DNA of 64,000 nucleotides from Carposina sasakii. Lineage: Eukaryota > Arthropoda > Insecta > Lepidoptera > Carposinidae. The DNA lies in contig CP053175.1 of NCBI GenBank assembly GCA_014607495.2, positions 3,472,001 to 3,536,000 of the forward strand, read 5' to 3'. Positions within the stretch are counted from its first letter, which is position 1; every line of letters begins with the position of its first letter. Under the pieces are notes generated by a model that saw nothing but the letters and a program-made list of their open reading frames with translations, was not told where the DNA came from and made no database searches. The position numbers and the translations under genes were made by a program. This document shows, piece by piece, positions 11,501-21,946 of this stretch.

Positions 11501-14500
11501 GTAGTTTTCCGCGGTTTCGCTCAAATCTATATTACTCGCTGATAGCTCTTCGTGCGACATGTTTTTCGCGGGACCGCGCGATGTTTCCTCTTCCAGATTC
11601 GTTGGCGAATGCTCGTAAATATAATTCGGATCGACCGCCTTCTTTTCCACGCTCTCCTCTCGCCTATAATCTCTATTGATATTCAAACTGGCTGACGACT
11701 TTAAAGTTGGAAAACTCTGCCTAAAACCTTTTTCGATAGGGCTGTGGCTTTTGGAATACTCCTTTTCAAACTTCTTGCAATATTTACTAGGAGAAGTCGA
11801 CCTCGAGTCTTTGCCGTGATTTTTGATGAACTTCGACTCTAAAGTGACGCGCGACAAGTTAGTTTTACCCGAAGAATCGGAGGATAGAGAGCACTGCTCC
11901 GTTTCGTTTTCGTGCGGAATTATGTCGAGTTTGAGACTTTTATACGAGCAGAAGTATCCTCCATGCATTTGGAAGACCAGGGTGTTGCTTTTAAAGCAAT
12001 CTGAGGTAAAATTGAGCGCCAGATTAGCTCCGATGTATCTGAGACCACTGAAGTATACCCCCCATGTTTGCACAACGGTGTCCTGTACGGGTTCCGTGAC
12101 ATCTGGCTGCTGAAGCACATGACACCAGATTCTGATGACCACGTTCGTTGACGACATACGATGGGTGAGCTCTGTAAGTAAAAGCAATAAAGGTAAATAT
12201 GTGTATCTTAATTGGGGTTATCAGAACTGCAGGATCAAGAATGCGGGGTCAAATGGTCTTTAAAAGATCATTGATATAAGTTGCTAGCTTTAGCATAGAG
12301 GAATAAGATGTAGACATAGAGTGCTAATGTCATACTAACAGCTTCGATGCACCATTAGAGTTTTCGGTGCCTCACAATTCCAGTCATTGACACTTAGATT
12401 GCATTATTATACGTTACAATACATTAGTAATGTAGTACATTACATTAATAGAATCTAAGTGTCAAGGACTGGAATTGTGAGGCACCGAAAAGTCTAATGG
12501 TGCATCGAAACAGTTAGAATGACATTAGCACTCTATGACATCTTATTCCTCTATGGCTTTAGTTACTGTCGCTAGGCTGTTTCTTAGTGCAGCTGATGTA
12601 TGGAGGGAAATAACGTGACGCATCCAAATTATTATTAAAAGCAAATTTCTTTGGCCTTCACGCTTTATATACTCAACTAATCGATCCCAGTCCTGTGACA
12701 GGCCTGTGCCTGTACCAATGAATTTATTTCATGTACAGATTTTAATGTTATAAAATTGACATTTAATAGTTCATGCCTCGGAAAGCACGTAAAACTGTTG
12801 GTCCTGCGCCTGATCTCTCTTCGGTCGTGTCGGCTTTCCGTCCCATTGGACTATGAGAGTGACGGAATAGAGAGTGCATCTGTGTTTGCGCACACACTTG
12901 TGCACTATGATATCTCCTAATCACCGTAAAGATTGGTCGTCTTATTGCTCAACTAATCTTCTCGAAATTTTGCATACGTATAGTTAGGAGTACGGAAAAG
13001 GAGTCTGTAGTCCACCCACGCGAACGAAGACGCGGGCCTAGGAGGCGTGTGTTCGATCCCAGTCACGAGTCTGTGACATTTTAATGTTACAATCAAATTC
13101 AAATTGATTTATTTGTGACCTATATGTGTTACCTATATTAATAAAATTATCACCTAGCAAACATCAATATAAGCTTGTGTTTATTAATTAGAATAATAAT
13201 TAAATTGTAACAAAGTGGGTAGGTAAGTGACCTTTTGGCTTTGGCCAAGTTATTGGCCTAAGATAACTAGATCACCCAGAAAAGTATGTTTTAAAGGTGG
13301 GTTCCTACGGTCCGTGATATTGCGGACCGACGCGCACGAGCGCGCACCACGGACCGTGGGAAACAGAGCGTCCGTGGTAATGCAGACGCGTCCGTCTCGG
13401 TGCGTCTAGATCCGTGGTGATAAATGTAGGCGGACGCGGACCAGCCCGCACCGACACGCACCGTGGGATAGGGTCGTCCGTGGTAATTGCAGACACGTCC
13501 GTGGCGGTGCGCCCGATCCATGGCGAATGGATAGCCTCAGACGCGGTGCGCGCTCGTGCGTGCTCGTGCGGAGATGTCTGTAGGCGACCACATAAAAACT
13601 GACGACCATGTCGACGGCTGCATGGATGCAATAGCGATTGTGGTAGTATAGTAGTCTAATGGCATTTTTGAATACACTCGCCCATGAATACACTTCTAAT
13701 TTTTTTTTTGTATTAGCTCAGATATAAAAAAATGCTACTTTATTCAAGACTTACTAATAGTTTTATTTTTATTATTGGAATACTAAACTTTCCCCAATCT
13801 TACTTGAGGTAACAGCGATTGCGGTTTTTTGAAGAAAGGTGCTTTTATACACTTCACAACACATTAAAATTACACATTACAACTTGCATAAGCCTTTAAC
13901 AGTAAGTTACCTATACAGGGTGTTTGTGACAGCCAGGCAAATATTGATATGGCGACTTAAGACCATGATTCTGAGGCGAAAACCACTGAAAATTTTCGCA
14001 GGAAAATTCGAAAATTTTCCGGATTTTTTTTCATTTTTCCAGGAAAAAAATTGTGTAGCTCATTTATGTAGGCCTTAGATAATGACTTAAAAACAAAAAT
14101 TTTACCTATGGATGATTTTCGAAAAGAAAGTCCCAAAAAGTTCAAAATACTAATGAACCCCATTGGATAGTCACAAGTGATCTATAAAACAGCAATGTAC
14201 TCGTATCACACAATAACCAAATAAGCTAATTTAAATAGTCACAGGATCACCCGATACAATTCGCGCGGAAAGTAAACTTTGCGGATAATCAAATTAAAAA
14301 TGCATTTCCTGGGAGTAATAACACTGTCGTCATAACAATGGTACTTGTTCACTGTTTCATTCAGTATCACATATAAGTCAACGTTGAAAACTGTCTTATC
14401 ACGATAATTAGAATAATAGGGTCCAAAGTTAGTAAATAGACTATTGTGCACATTGAACAAAACGAATTAATATTTATCTATGAAAAAACTAGTATAAATG

Positions 14501-17500
14501 CTGGGCACTATAAATTTCGCCCGATCAAGTAGTTAAAAAAAATCAAAAAAATTTACATCGTTTCCCAGCATTTTTCCGGCATAAACCTGATGTATGGTAC
14601 CCTTCTTAAGGGTGCAATGCCTGTATATATATTTTTTTACGGTTATTCGTTTAGTTAAACTCTAAACCCTTTACGATAACGCGCCCCTCTAGGTGAGGTG
14701 ACGCCGACGACCACGGACGGGCACGCACCGTGGGATAGCCTCGTCCGTGGTGCGCGTTCGTCCGTAGCCGTCGGCGCGTCCGCGTCCGTCTGCAATATCG
14801 CGGACCGTAGGAACCCACCTTTACACACGCCACGTTGCTACAAATAATAATAATAAATATTCACACACTTCTTAAGATATTAACTTAATCCCTTATTCGT
14901 AAGGTCTTGTGTCGTGGTTACTAAGCAACGGTATATAAATACATAGATACGAGTAAGTATAGAAACATACCGTGGCTTAGTACCTACACACGACATAAGT
15001 CCTTAGGGAGGGATATTAGTGTGGGACTCGTTTACTGTGTGAATATTATTTATTTAGGTACTCATTTATACCTACATTTCGAAATCAAAAATCCGAGATT
15101 CTTTTGAACTCTAGTATTGAAATTGGTCAGTAATCGCGTGAAAATACCAGATTTGAATCGCGCGACATACATATAGGTACTATGACTATCAAATATTCTG
15201 TTTCTACGATAGTTGGACGACCCAATTAACTGGTTTACCTAATGACTCATACAACGAATTGACATAGAAACATATATTATGTGTTTACACACTAACCGGA
15301 TATTTAAATTCTGGCTTGGGAATACATAACGATAAAATTCAAATAAGTTAGGTAAGCGATAGCCCAATGGTTAAGACGTGCCTTTCAGACGGAAGGCGTA
15401 AGTTCGATCTCAGTCACGGGCATGTAGCACTGAATTTATCGGTTTATTCCCAGTCGTCCCCACCCTGTCGTCCCCACTGGGTACGAGTGGGAAAAAAAGG
15501 TTTCGTTCGTGTGACGATTGGAACTTTTTATTTCCCACTCGTTCTTTTTTACGCTTGCCTACCACTGGGGACGAACGAAACTTTTTTCCCACTCGTATCC
15601 AGTGGGGACGCCAGAGTGGGAACGACAGGGTGGGGACGACTGCGAATATACCAATTTACCTTATGTACGAATTTTAAAATACTAAAATTGTCACTCAGCT
15701 CTATCTGAGAAGGGTTGGCTTCAAGTAGGCAGCCGGCCGAAAAAAAGACCAATCCTTAGCAATATGAGTTTTGAGAAAAAAAAACAAAGTAAGCCAGGAT
15801 CAACATAGGTGACCAGAAAAATGCGTGCACTACTACACCACTCAATCGTACAATATATTGCAGTCGTTATAGTAACCCGTGCATTCTGGTTTTGTGATAG
15901 ATAATACTTACTTATACACCCCTGCCCATGAAGAAGGTATAACAGAGGAGGTGGGACTATGAAGTGAGTCGTGTGGCAATCGTGAGGCAATGACGTCATG
16001 ATAGGGGCGGAGCTTCAGCGCCAGTGTAACGCAGTAGCTGTAACCACACGCTTGTGCTCCGAAATGTAACCGTATTAAAATTACAAAGACACTAGCGCTT
16101 TTATCAGGGTACTTTTTTTATTAAAACTAGTATAATATTGCCATATAGCGATGAGTAATTGCACTACATAGTAAAACAATCTTGAACCATATTGATAATG
16201 AGCAATTAGTTTGACTAGGTGGTTTCTATGTATGTAAATGGGCAGGGCTACAGTGTTCAATGCTCCCCTCGTCCCATACTTCACCCCCGCTCCGCGGCAC
16301 ACTATTTTTGTATGAAAATATATTTAGCCGCTACTCCTCTTTTATTTCTTCTCCATGCCCCTGCCCTACATTACATTACGTAGTGCATTAAGAGAAGTTA
16401 TCTATGCTTATCTCTCTTATATCGTGGCTTAAGAGATAGTGACGGTCCGATTGCCCATAATATGTAGTAATTTATTGCAGTATGTCAATGCCTCTGCTAT
16501 TACTAAAATGATTAAATTATGATCATAGAGGATTCGTTATCGGTCGCTAGATTGTTTTGTCAGCCCGAAAAGCGGCGGAAGTCTCACCTCTTACCACGTG
16601 AGACTAACTTAATGGGCTAACTGGTGAAAAGTGGGTGTGTAATTTGCCCAACCTCTTTAGGAGATAATGGGCGTGACTACACATACAGGGTGATTTTTGG
16701 TCGTCAACGTTCCCGAAAACTACGGAATCTCCTCATCATCACGATCATTTTTCTCCATGGAAGCATACCTGGGAAGTGTCTGGTTTCCAAAATATTAGGG
16801 TCCAAAGTTGAGTAAATAGACTGCGTTTTTCTGCATAAATGCACATAGACGCGCGTAGCAGGATTTTTTCACGAAAAATAATTAATATCTGTCTATAAAA
16901 AAACTAACATAAACACTAGACACTATAAATTTCGCACGATCAAGGAATTTAAAAATTAAAAAAAAATAAAAAATTGCCAGCATTTTTTTTGGCATAAACT
17001 TACTTTATTCCATGTATAGAATACATACCCTTCGTTAAAGGTGGCCACAAAAAAACACCCTGTATGTATGTATGTGTATGTCATAAAGGAGATAACACGT
17101 TTAGCAATAGTCATCAGCCTGTTGCAGTCCACTTCTGGACGTAGGCCTCCGCCAGGGCACGCCACAAGGCTGTGCACTGCCATGGGCAGGCGGGTTGGTG
17201 ACCGCAGTTTGTATTTTGGACTATGTTGTCAATACGAGAGGCGCTGCCGCCCACCTCCTGGTAATCCTTAATCATAGCAGACATGGGGTGGTACGAATCC
17301 TACTCTGCTGGCACCACGCGGCACGTGTAGCATAACAGATTTTGATGATCAGTCACAAGTTTCTAGCTTATCGCCTGATGGAGTGCCCGAGTCCCTCAGT
17401 CAACTCCTACAACATGCATAGAAGGAGATGCAGCTGATGTATTTTGTAAATAAGTGAATACACAGAAATTGCTGTGAATGCTGTGATGAGGAATGTAGAT

Positions 17501-18908
17501 ACCAACATCTGTTCAATCAATGTTGACCAGAGAATACCAAAGCCGAGTACAAGTGCAGACTATAGCCTACTGGTTATTAAATTATTAATATTTCAATTTA
17601 CCTGAATCGATCTCCTTCCATTTTGGATGTGGAGATGAGATCTTCTCACTAGTGTAGAAAGGAGCACACATGGGAGTCCGATGGAGGGTTACGTAGAAGC
17701 TGCAGTGAGACCTACACATCTCTGGTGGTCTTATATTGTAGCCAACAATCTGGAAAATGACAAGAAAATCTTTACCTGTTATATTTATCTATACAAAACA
17801 TCTGCACAAATGCACAGACAAAAATTCCAAAAATTATTCTTTTGGGTACTATTGCGTTGATAAAGGTCTCCTATAATATTTTTTCTCATATATCTTCCAT
17901 GTACAGACAGTGATCCGTTACATTTTTATTATATCTAAATTATACTTAGCACCCCTTTTTGGGTACAAATATAGCTATCTAATATCAAGTTAATTTTAAG
18001 CATCACACATTTCATTTACAGTTCCAAGCCCTTTGTCTACACTTGACCTGTACCTTTGGTAATCTAAAACTTATAGTTAAGAAAATCTGACTGGTCTGCT
18101 GGATGAAATCTCTTTTAGACATACTTAAACAATTATTTGTATATTATAAAATGATTAATAAAGAAATGGAAAAAAATCTTCACCAGAGTGGGACTCGAAC
18201 CCATGACCTCTTCATTCCATGCAAGTGCTCTTACCAACTGAGCTACCGGGTCATTTACTTGGATGATGAATTTTACCATCTCTTTTTAAATTACATTATT
18301 GGCAAATGTTATTTTTTCATCCGATAGCTATACACTAGCCAAATCTCGGTAAACAAAGCTGAATCCCTCAGCACAATGTTCAATGATGAAATGATCAACC
18401 ATTATTTCTATATATTTTTAACAACTTTTCTGTTAATATTTGATAGTGTAAGAACAATAAAGAATAAGATTAAGGTCAAATTTAAAATTAACAAGTGATT
18501 TACTTAGTAAGTAGTACCAAATTAAGGTTTCAGGAACTTTTATCATACAACCACCTCTTTTTGCTTCATGAGTTCATGATTTAAAAAAATAACAATTACT
18601 TTTGTTTAATAAACAACTCAAGAATTGTTACTACAAACACTGTCTGTGCATTGGAATGTGTTAAAAGTAGTCTTGTTATTCACAAAGTAGTACTTTTAAC
18701 AAGTCTCCTTCATTCCAATAAAGATACAGGAATGAATGACATCAGACAAGCTTATGTAGACAAAAAAGAAGAGTAAGTAGGCAGATGTCTGTTGATGAAA
18801 CTAACTAGCAAATAATTTTGTAACCTTGTATGAAAGGGTTATTATTACCTGTATAAGACTTCGTAATCGAAGCTGCTGTGTGGAAAGAAGTCCACTTCTT
18901 GGTACACT
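8319..18908 (-). CDS. Uvrag: UVRAG (Vps38) - class III PI3-kinase complex II subunit, partial gene model
   Basis: Exons in transcript order: about 18908-18849, 17749-17602, 12171-11108, 10756-10588, 9421-9249 and 8537-8319. All visible junctions agree in phase (0,1,0,1,0). Exon 1 ends with STQQLRLRSLIQ and exon 2 starts IVGYNIRPPE, followed by FYVTLHRTPMCAPFYTSEKI: the C2 domain of UVRAG. Exon 3 finishes the C2 domain (VYFSGLRYIG, VFQMHGGYFC) and then has about 200 polar, probably disordered residues. Exons 3-5 encode a coiled coil (KHLEILRFKRIILSDERDTL). Exon 5 has LALQRAHLLEKLHEIFYIQE and exon 6 the conserved MWTICDIELP and DKPIRYRITLLGSASKI. UVRAG partners Vps34, Vps15 and Beclin 1/Atg6 in endosome and autophagosome maturation. 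The start codon and the extreme C-terminus are not found. Exon 6 runs into TGA at 8327-8325, probably after a 1-base error. Confidence 0.9.
8607..8712. repeat. Inverted partner of the 945-1050 repeat
   Basis: GTCGGTTCATATCTGACGGA and GTACAGGCAAACGTACGC are the reverse complement of text at 945-1050, with a few differences. The copy lies in the UVRAG intron between exons 5 and 6. Confidence 0.6.
8784..8892. mobile_element. Foldback MITE, copy 2
   Basis: The ends GCCAATTTCAATAACCG and AGTATTGAAATTGGCTG are inverted. It is shorter than the copies at 8162-8305 and 9099-9235 through internal loss. Confidence 0.7.
9099..9235. mobile_element. Foldback MITE, copy 3
   Basis: It starts AACAGCCAATTTCTATAACT and ends near TATATAAATTGGCCG. 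It is the same family as 8162-8305 and lies just downstream, in transcript order, of UVRAG exon 5. Confidence 0.6.
9445..9640 (-). mobile_element. LINE 3' end (minus) with (GAT)n tail
   Basis: On the minus strand it reads VLEWIPRIGKRSVGRPPARW then TDDLDKVAG, the C-terminal motif of a lepidopteran non-LTR element, and ends in a GAT microsatellite (ATGATGATG). The same family is at 63.41-63.60 kb. It lies in the UVRAG intron just upstream of exon 5. Confidence 0.8.
9636..10560. repeat. Repeat cluster in a UVRAG intron
   Basis: 9636-9700 and 10108-10170 are minus-oriented RTE LINE 3' ends with catac tails (AATCACGCCTCTTTCCCAGA; AATCACGCCTTTATCCCTTA). 9739-9840 is an end of the TA-flanked CAGGGTGTAACA family. 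10463-10545 is a copy of repeat R2 (CTCTTACGACATGCACAGAA). No coding sequence is supported. Confidence 0.65.
12294..12555. mobile_element. Long-TIR foldback MITE, hAT-like, with flanking duplication
   Basis: The 262-bp element is almost a perfect inverted repeat: CATAGAGGAATAAGATG at one end and its complement at the other, with arms of about 120 bp including AATTCCAGTC and GACTGGAATT. It is flanked on both sides by GCTTTAG (12287-12293 and 12556-12562), a 7-bp direct repeat close to the 8 bp expected of hAT transposons. It lies in UVRAG intron 2. A 32-bp derivative with the same tips is at 58415-58446. Confidence 0.85.
12660..13090. repeat. SINE-like repeats (S1 minus copy and tRNA-like box B)
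   Basis: 12770-12930 is a reverse-oriented S1 copy (CTGATCTCTCTTCGGTCGTG). 13040-13075 holds a tRNA-like internal promoter box (GTGTTCGATCCCAGTCACGA). It is in UVRAG intron 2. Confidence 0.6.
13916..14163 (+). mobile_element. Nested MITE, CAGGGTGTTTGTGACAGCC type
   Basis: It begins TA-CAGGGTGTTTGTGACAGCC and continues through GGCAAATATTGATATGGCG. The same family occurs reversed at about 45350-45567, ending CACAAACACCCTG. The 3' end is not intact. Confidence 0.6.
14410..14623 (+). mobile_element. 3' part of MITE family M1
   Basis: It starts within the element at TAGGGTCCAAAGT and runs to CTG-TA at 14623. It matches the 3' half of the full-length copies at 16686-17062 and 62152-62521. Confidence 0.65.
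14880..15440. repeat. SINE fragments
   Basis: 14885-15060 holds both strands of the body text of the SINE seen at 37888-38140 (TTGCTTAG...CACGACACAAG-like words). 15355-15430 has a tRNA-like head (AGCCCAATGGTTAAGACGTG) and box B (AGTTCGATCTCAGTCACGGG). Confidence 0.55.
15451..15642. mobile_element. Foldback MITE (192 bp)
   Basis: The ends CAGTCGTCCCCACCCTGTCG and the complementary CGACAGGGTGGGGACGACTG are inverted. The match continues inward through ACGAGTGGGAAAAAAAGG and its complement, so nearly the whole element can pair. Confidence 0.8.
15930..16600. other. No feature recognised
   Basis: UVRAG intron sequence without a supported element or gene. The word TACATTACATTACG occurs near 16.37 kb and a GC-richer stretch around 16.0 kb. 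Confidence 0.3.
16686..17062 (+). mobile_element. MITE family M1, full-length
   Basis: TA-CAGGGTGATTTTTGGTCG at the left and ACACCCTG-TA at the right. Shared internal markers are GTCAACGTTCCCGAAAACTA, TGGTTTCCAAAATATTAGGG and TAAATGCACATAGACGCG. The TA duplication and short CAGGGTG inverted ends fit the Tc1/mariner superfamily. It is in UVRAG intron 2. Confidence 0.85.
17105..17445 (+). repeat. Interspersed repeats R3 and R2
   Basis: 17113-17335 carries GTAGGCCTCCGCCAGGGCAC and GGCAGGCGGGTTGGTGACCG and recurs at 36.96-37.20 and 59.70-59.89 kb (plus) and 33.74-33.86 kb (minus). 17370-17445 is repeat R2 (AACATGCATAGAAGGAGATG). Confidence 0.65.
18170..18410 (-). repeat. tRNA-derived SINE (minus)
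   Basis: On the minus strand it reads GACCCGGTAGCTCAGTTGG (box A type) and GGGTTCGAGTCCCACTC (box B), followed by a conserved tail. Its sister at 40440-40690 is in the opposite orientation and shares both the tRNA-like head and about 150 bp of flanking body (GCTAGTGTAT, TTGCCGAGATTT). It is not a functional tRNA: the anticodon arm is altered and the element is long. It lies in UVRAG intron 1. Confidence 0.75.
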
Positions 18909-19611
18909 CGATTATTCGCTTGCTCACAGTGTAGGTTAGAAACTACAACACAAGTTTTCCATTAGAAGACAGTGGTCTGCATAAATAAATTGCATTTCCA
19001 TTCTGTCTGCATCTTGGTCTACCAAATAATGGTGACAGTAATTCCGGTTGCCATTATTATTTTGTATATTACCGGTACATATGTACCTATACAGGATGTA
19101 ACAAAAAGGGTATTACCTTTACACAACCAATCTCACTACACAAGAATTGGGCTATTTACATAGCTTTTCGCTTAACCCAGAATTCTCAACATTCACTTTA
19201 AATAAATACACAGGCAAAACTAAAAATTATTCGTTTTATAAACTCTTGCTCACAGTACACATGTAGGTTAGAAACTACAACACAAGCTGTCTTAAAGTTG
19301 TGTGTTGAAAATGCTCAACGTTGCACGTTTCCTTAATTTTATTGAATATTTTCAAATAATAAATAATGAATTAATTAGACTTCCCCGGGCACCATTTTGC
19401 AGACAGTGGTCTGCGATAAAAAGAAAAATAAATAAATTGCATTTCGCTTGCATTATCTCATCTGTCACCTGTTTTGGAGACAACTACACTAATCAGTCCG
19501 TCATTTGTCCCTTTGTCCGCCTTTCTAATGTGTCTCTGTCTTAAAACGTCAAATAATCAAAAAAGTAAAAAAGTTTGTGACAGTAATTCCGGTGCCATTA
19601 TTATTTTGTAA
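18890..19611. repeat. Local duplication with interleaved insertions
   Basis: 18917-19062 recurs within 19247-19611. Shared blocks are GTAGGTTAGAAACTACAACA, GACAGTGGTCTGC, AAATAAATTGCATTTC and GTGACAGTAATTCCGG, separated by extra text in the second copy. It abuts UVRAG exon 1, whose start codon cannot be found. Confidence 0.6.
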
Positions 19612-20528
19612 GCAGAGATTATTGAAGTCCTGAAAAAATACGAGAAAATCAGGAAATATCTACATTTTGCGGACAATCTACTTTAAAGTTCTGATATTGG
19701 AAAAGGTGAGACTTAACTGTCTAAAAATGGAAGGTGAACAAAGGTACAGTGTTGACGAGATGATGGTTCCATATTTTCCCATATGGTGGAGATGACATTT
19801 TTAGGAACCATATTTCACAGAATTTGAGGAAAGTCTGGGTCTTGGTGCAAAAAGGTACCGAAAAACCTGCGGTCGTTTATTTTGATAATTTTTTTACATC
19901 CTTAGAATTAATTTATCATCTTCGTAATGAGTATGGTATTTTCAGCCTCGGTACCATAAAGAATAATCAGGGGTTGCCAAAATAAATTGCCTTCAGACAA
20001 AATTCTCTCCAAGAATCTAGCAAGTTCTTTTGTCGATTCCCACCCGATGGAAAAATCAAGAGCCCACGAGTTGATGTAGATTGTCCTCAAATAGAGAACC
20101 ATATGGGTGGAGTCATCCATGCTCGTTGCATTATAAAATTAAAACCAAGAGGTGAGATTCTCTCCTTTAGACGCCTAAACAACGCCTGGTTGATCACATG
20201 TTTATTTTTCGGAGTTATTAAATAAAAATAGAATACCGTACATAACTACAACACAAACAAAATAAACCATATAAAAAAATAATATGGATGGTGTTCGGTT
20301 GGAATTTGCCTGTTTTTAAATATGCAAACACTCAGGAATTTTCATACAAATGTAACCTTCGTCTTTGTTTATCACAAAGCGAAATTGTTTTTATAATTTA
20401 AAAAATATGTTTTTCAAAATGTTTTTCTTGTATTTTCTTTATTACGGTCTCAAATTTTGGAAATAGGTTCTCTATAGTGGGCTATTTACATAGCTTTTCG
20501 CTTAACATACCCTTTCTGTTACATCCTG
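19092..20528. mobile_element. TA-flanked element ends around a dead piggyBac fragment
   Basis: TA-CAGGATGTAACA at 19092 and TGTTACATCCTG-TA ending at 20528 are inverted. A 28-bp direct repeat starting GGGCTATTTACATAG occurs near both ends. The family recurs at 2.7, 6.7, 9.74, 21.4 and 45.6 kb. Confidence 0.5.
19670..20175 (+). pseudogene. piggyBac-like (PGBD) transposase fragment
   Basis: Three frames together give the DDE-domain text of piggyBac-type transposases: YSVDEMMVPYFP, then LGLGAKRY, then EKPAVVYFDNFFTSLELIYH and LRNEYGIFSLGTIKNNQ. VYFDNFFTS surrounds the second catalytic aspartate of the family. Frameshifts and stops split the frame and both termini are missing, so it is a fossil. 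It lies between UVRAG and gene A, inside the ends at 19092 and 20528. Confidence 0.85.
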
Positions 20529-20529
20529 T

Positions 20530-21880
20530 ATATATTATATACGTGTATTTTAGTTACCCATCGAGAGTGGATGATCATAATTAAGACAGGTGTAGGTTCT
20601 ATTGAATAGAGACAAAAAAATAAATCCTAACAAAAGTTTTACTATCCCGCCGCTGCCGCCACCGTTATCAAGTCTTTTGTAAAACATTCAATTAATATTT
20701 TATGGCCTTGTATTAAATGAATTATTGCTAAAATAGTATACTGGGTAACTATTTCAACTGACAACGTGACTTAAAAATAAAAAACATAGTTTCCAATAGT
20801 AATAGTTGCTATTTTTGCAAATACTACCTAAATATATGTAAAAAGTTAAATCATGGCAACATTTTTATATTTTTTTATTGTAAGTATTGTATAAAAACAA
20901 ATAAATAAAATTATTTATACCAAAATGTGGGTTATATTATTATTTCTAGTGTTATGTGTTGTTGAGTTCAGGGATTTGGTATCTACATTTCTATGGTTGT
21001 GTCCACATCCCACATGGCGTAATGACCACAGATATTATTATCTAGGTATAAGTACCTGCTTTGTATTTTAATTTTATTAACTTTTTTTTGGGTTTATTCA
21101 AGTACCTACCTAGACACAAACTATAACTAGAGGCCCGCTGGAAATTATAATCGCAGCGCATTATAAAGTACCTTTGTAGGTTTGTAGGGAGGCGTCCTGA
21201 TAAAGTCGGGCATAGTCAGGCTTTTTAATTGCGTGTCAGGGCAGCTTAGGCAATTTCATAATTTTACGAGAGCAAGGAGCCTATTTTTGAGCTAGAGATG
21301 CAAAATTTAGATCACTACAAGTGGTCCTAATTTCGTGCTCGCTCCGCTCGCGGTTGTTGACCTTGAATTTTTAGGAAGTAATTGAGCCAATTCATATAAT
21401 AGCCTAGCTTTAACATACGCTTAAGCTACCCCTTCTGTTACAGTCTGTACAAGATATTTTCAACCGTGAAAATAAATCTCCTTTTCCTTACCTACATTTT
21501 AGCTGGTAGAGTACCTACCTACTCTACAGCTATACTCTACCTTGGTAGGTACCGAGGTATCTTTTCAAGTTTGTATGGAGAAGCAGTTTTTTTGTTGTTG
21601 TTTCTTTTTACATTATGTAGGTAGGTCTCGTGTAAAAAAACCTAAGTTAATTAATTATAATGAAAACATTAATTAATAGGTACACTTATTTGTTCATTTT
21701 GGTAAGGAAAAGATTTGGTCGTGTTAGGTAAGTAGTAGGCTGCCTGCCTGACACCAACTCTTATTGGGATTGCCAACCATGTGCCGGATTTAAAATTACA
21801 TCAACGTTCGTATTTCAATATACCGAGTTATAATGGCGTCGTAAATTTCAGAATTCAATTAACTTTTACATCGAAAAATA
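20530..21880. other. No gene seen upstream of gene A
   Basis: AT-rich intergenic DNA. 21385-21450 is one end of the CAGGGTGTAACA family (CTTCTGTTACAGTCTGTACA). The rest holds short GGTAGGTA runs and no supported reading frame. Confidence 0.4.
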
Positions 21881-21884
21881 TACT

Positions 21885-21920
21885 TATTTAAAAATTATTT
21901 ATCAGTGGACATTGTTCAGT
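21885..21920 (+). promoter_or_regulatory. Candidate core promoter of gene A
   Basis: TATTTAAAAA at about 21885 lies some 32 bp upstream of TTCAGTG (21916), an arthropod-type initiator. The start codon is about 30 bp further on. The segment just upstream (CAATTAACTTTT.CAT) is shared with the region before gene B at 31.27 kb, which supports a conserved promoter. No experimental start is known. Confidence 0.35.
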
Positions 21921-21946
21921 GCAGGTAGATAGTTGTAAAGTATGAA

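Larger units (their letters stand above)
13294..14821. mobile_element. DNA transposon with GC-rich subterminal repeats, non-autonomous
   Basis: The ends are inverted (AAGGTGGGTTCCTACGGTCC at 13294 and its complement ending at 14821) with about 30 of 32 bases matching, and each is flanked by TA. Inside both ends lie GC-rich arms full of GTCCGTGGT and CGGACG words, about 300 bp on the left and 120 bp on the right, against an AT-rich core. No transposase frame is visible. Two smaller MITE pieces are nested in the core (13916-14163 and about 14410-14623). Confidence 0.75.

Noticed and set aside
11823..12113. 96-codon plus-strand frame
   Set aside because: Antisense shadow of UVRAG exon 3.
13305..13631. 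Several arginine-rich open frames
   Set aside because: They arise from the GC-rich arm of the transposon at 13294-14821.
15367..15708. 113-codon plus frame
   Set aside because: It runs through a SINE fragment and the foldback MITE at 15451-15642.
18185..18255. tRNA gene on the minus strand
   Set aside because: The A and B boxes are there, but the anticodon region is altered and an identical head plus body recurs at 40.4 kb; it is a SINE.
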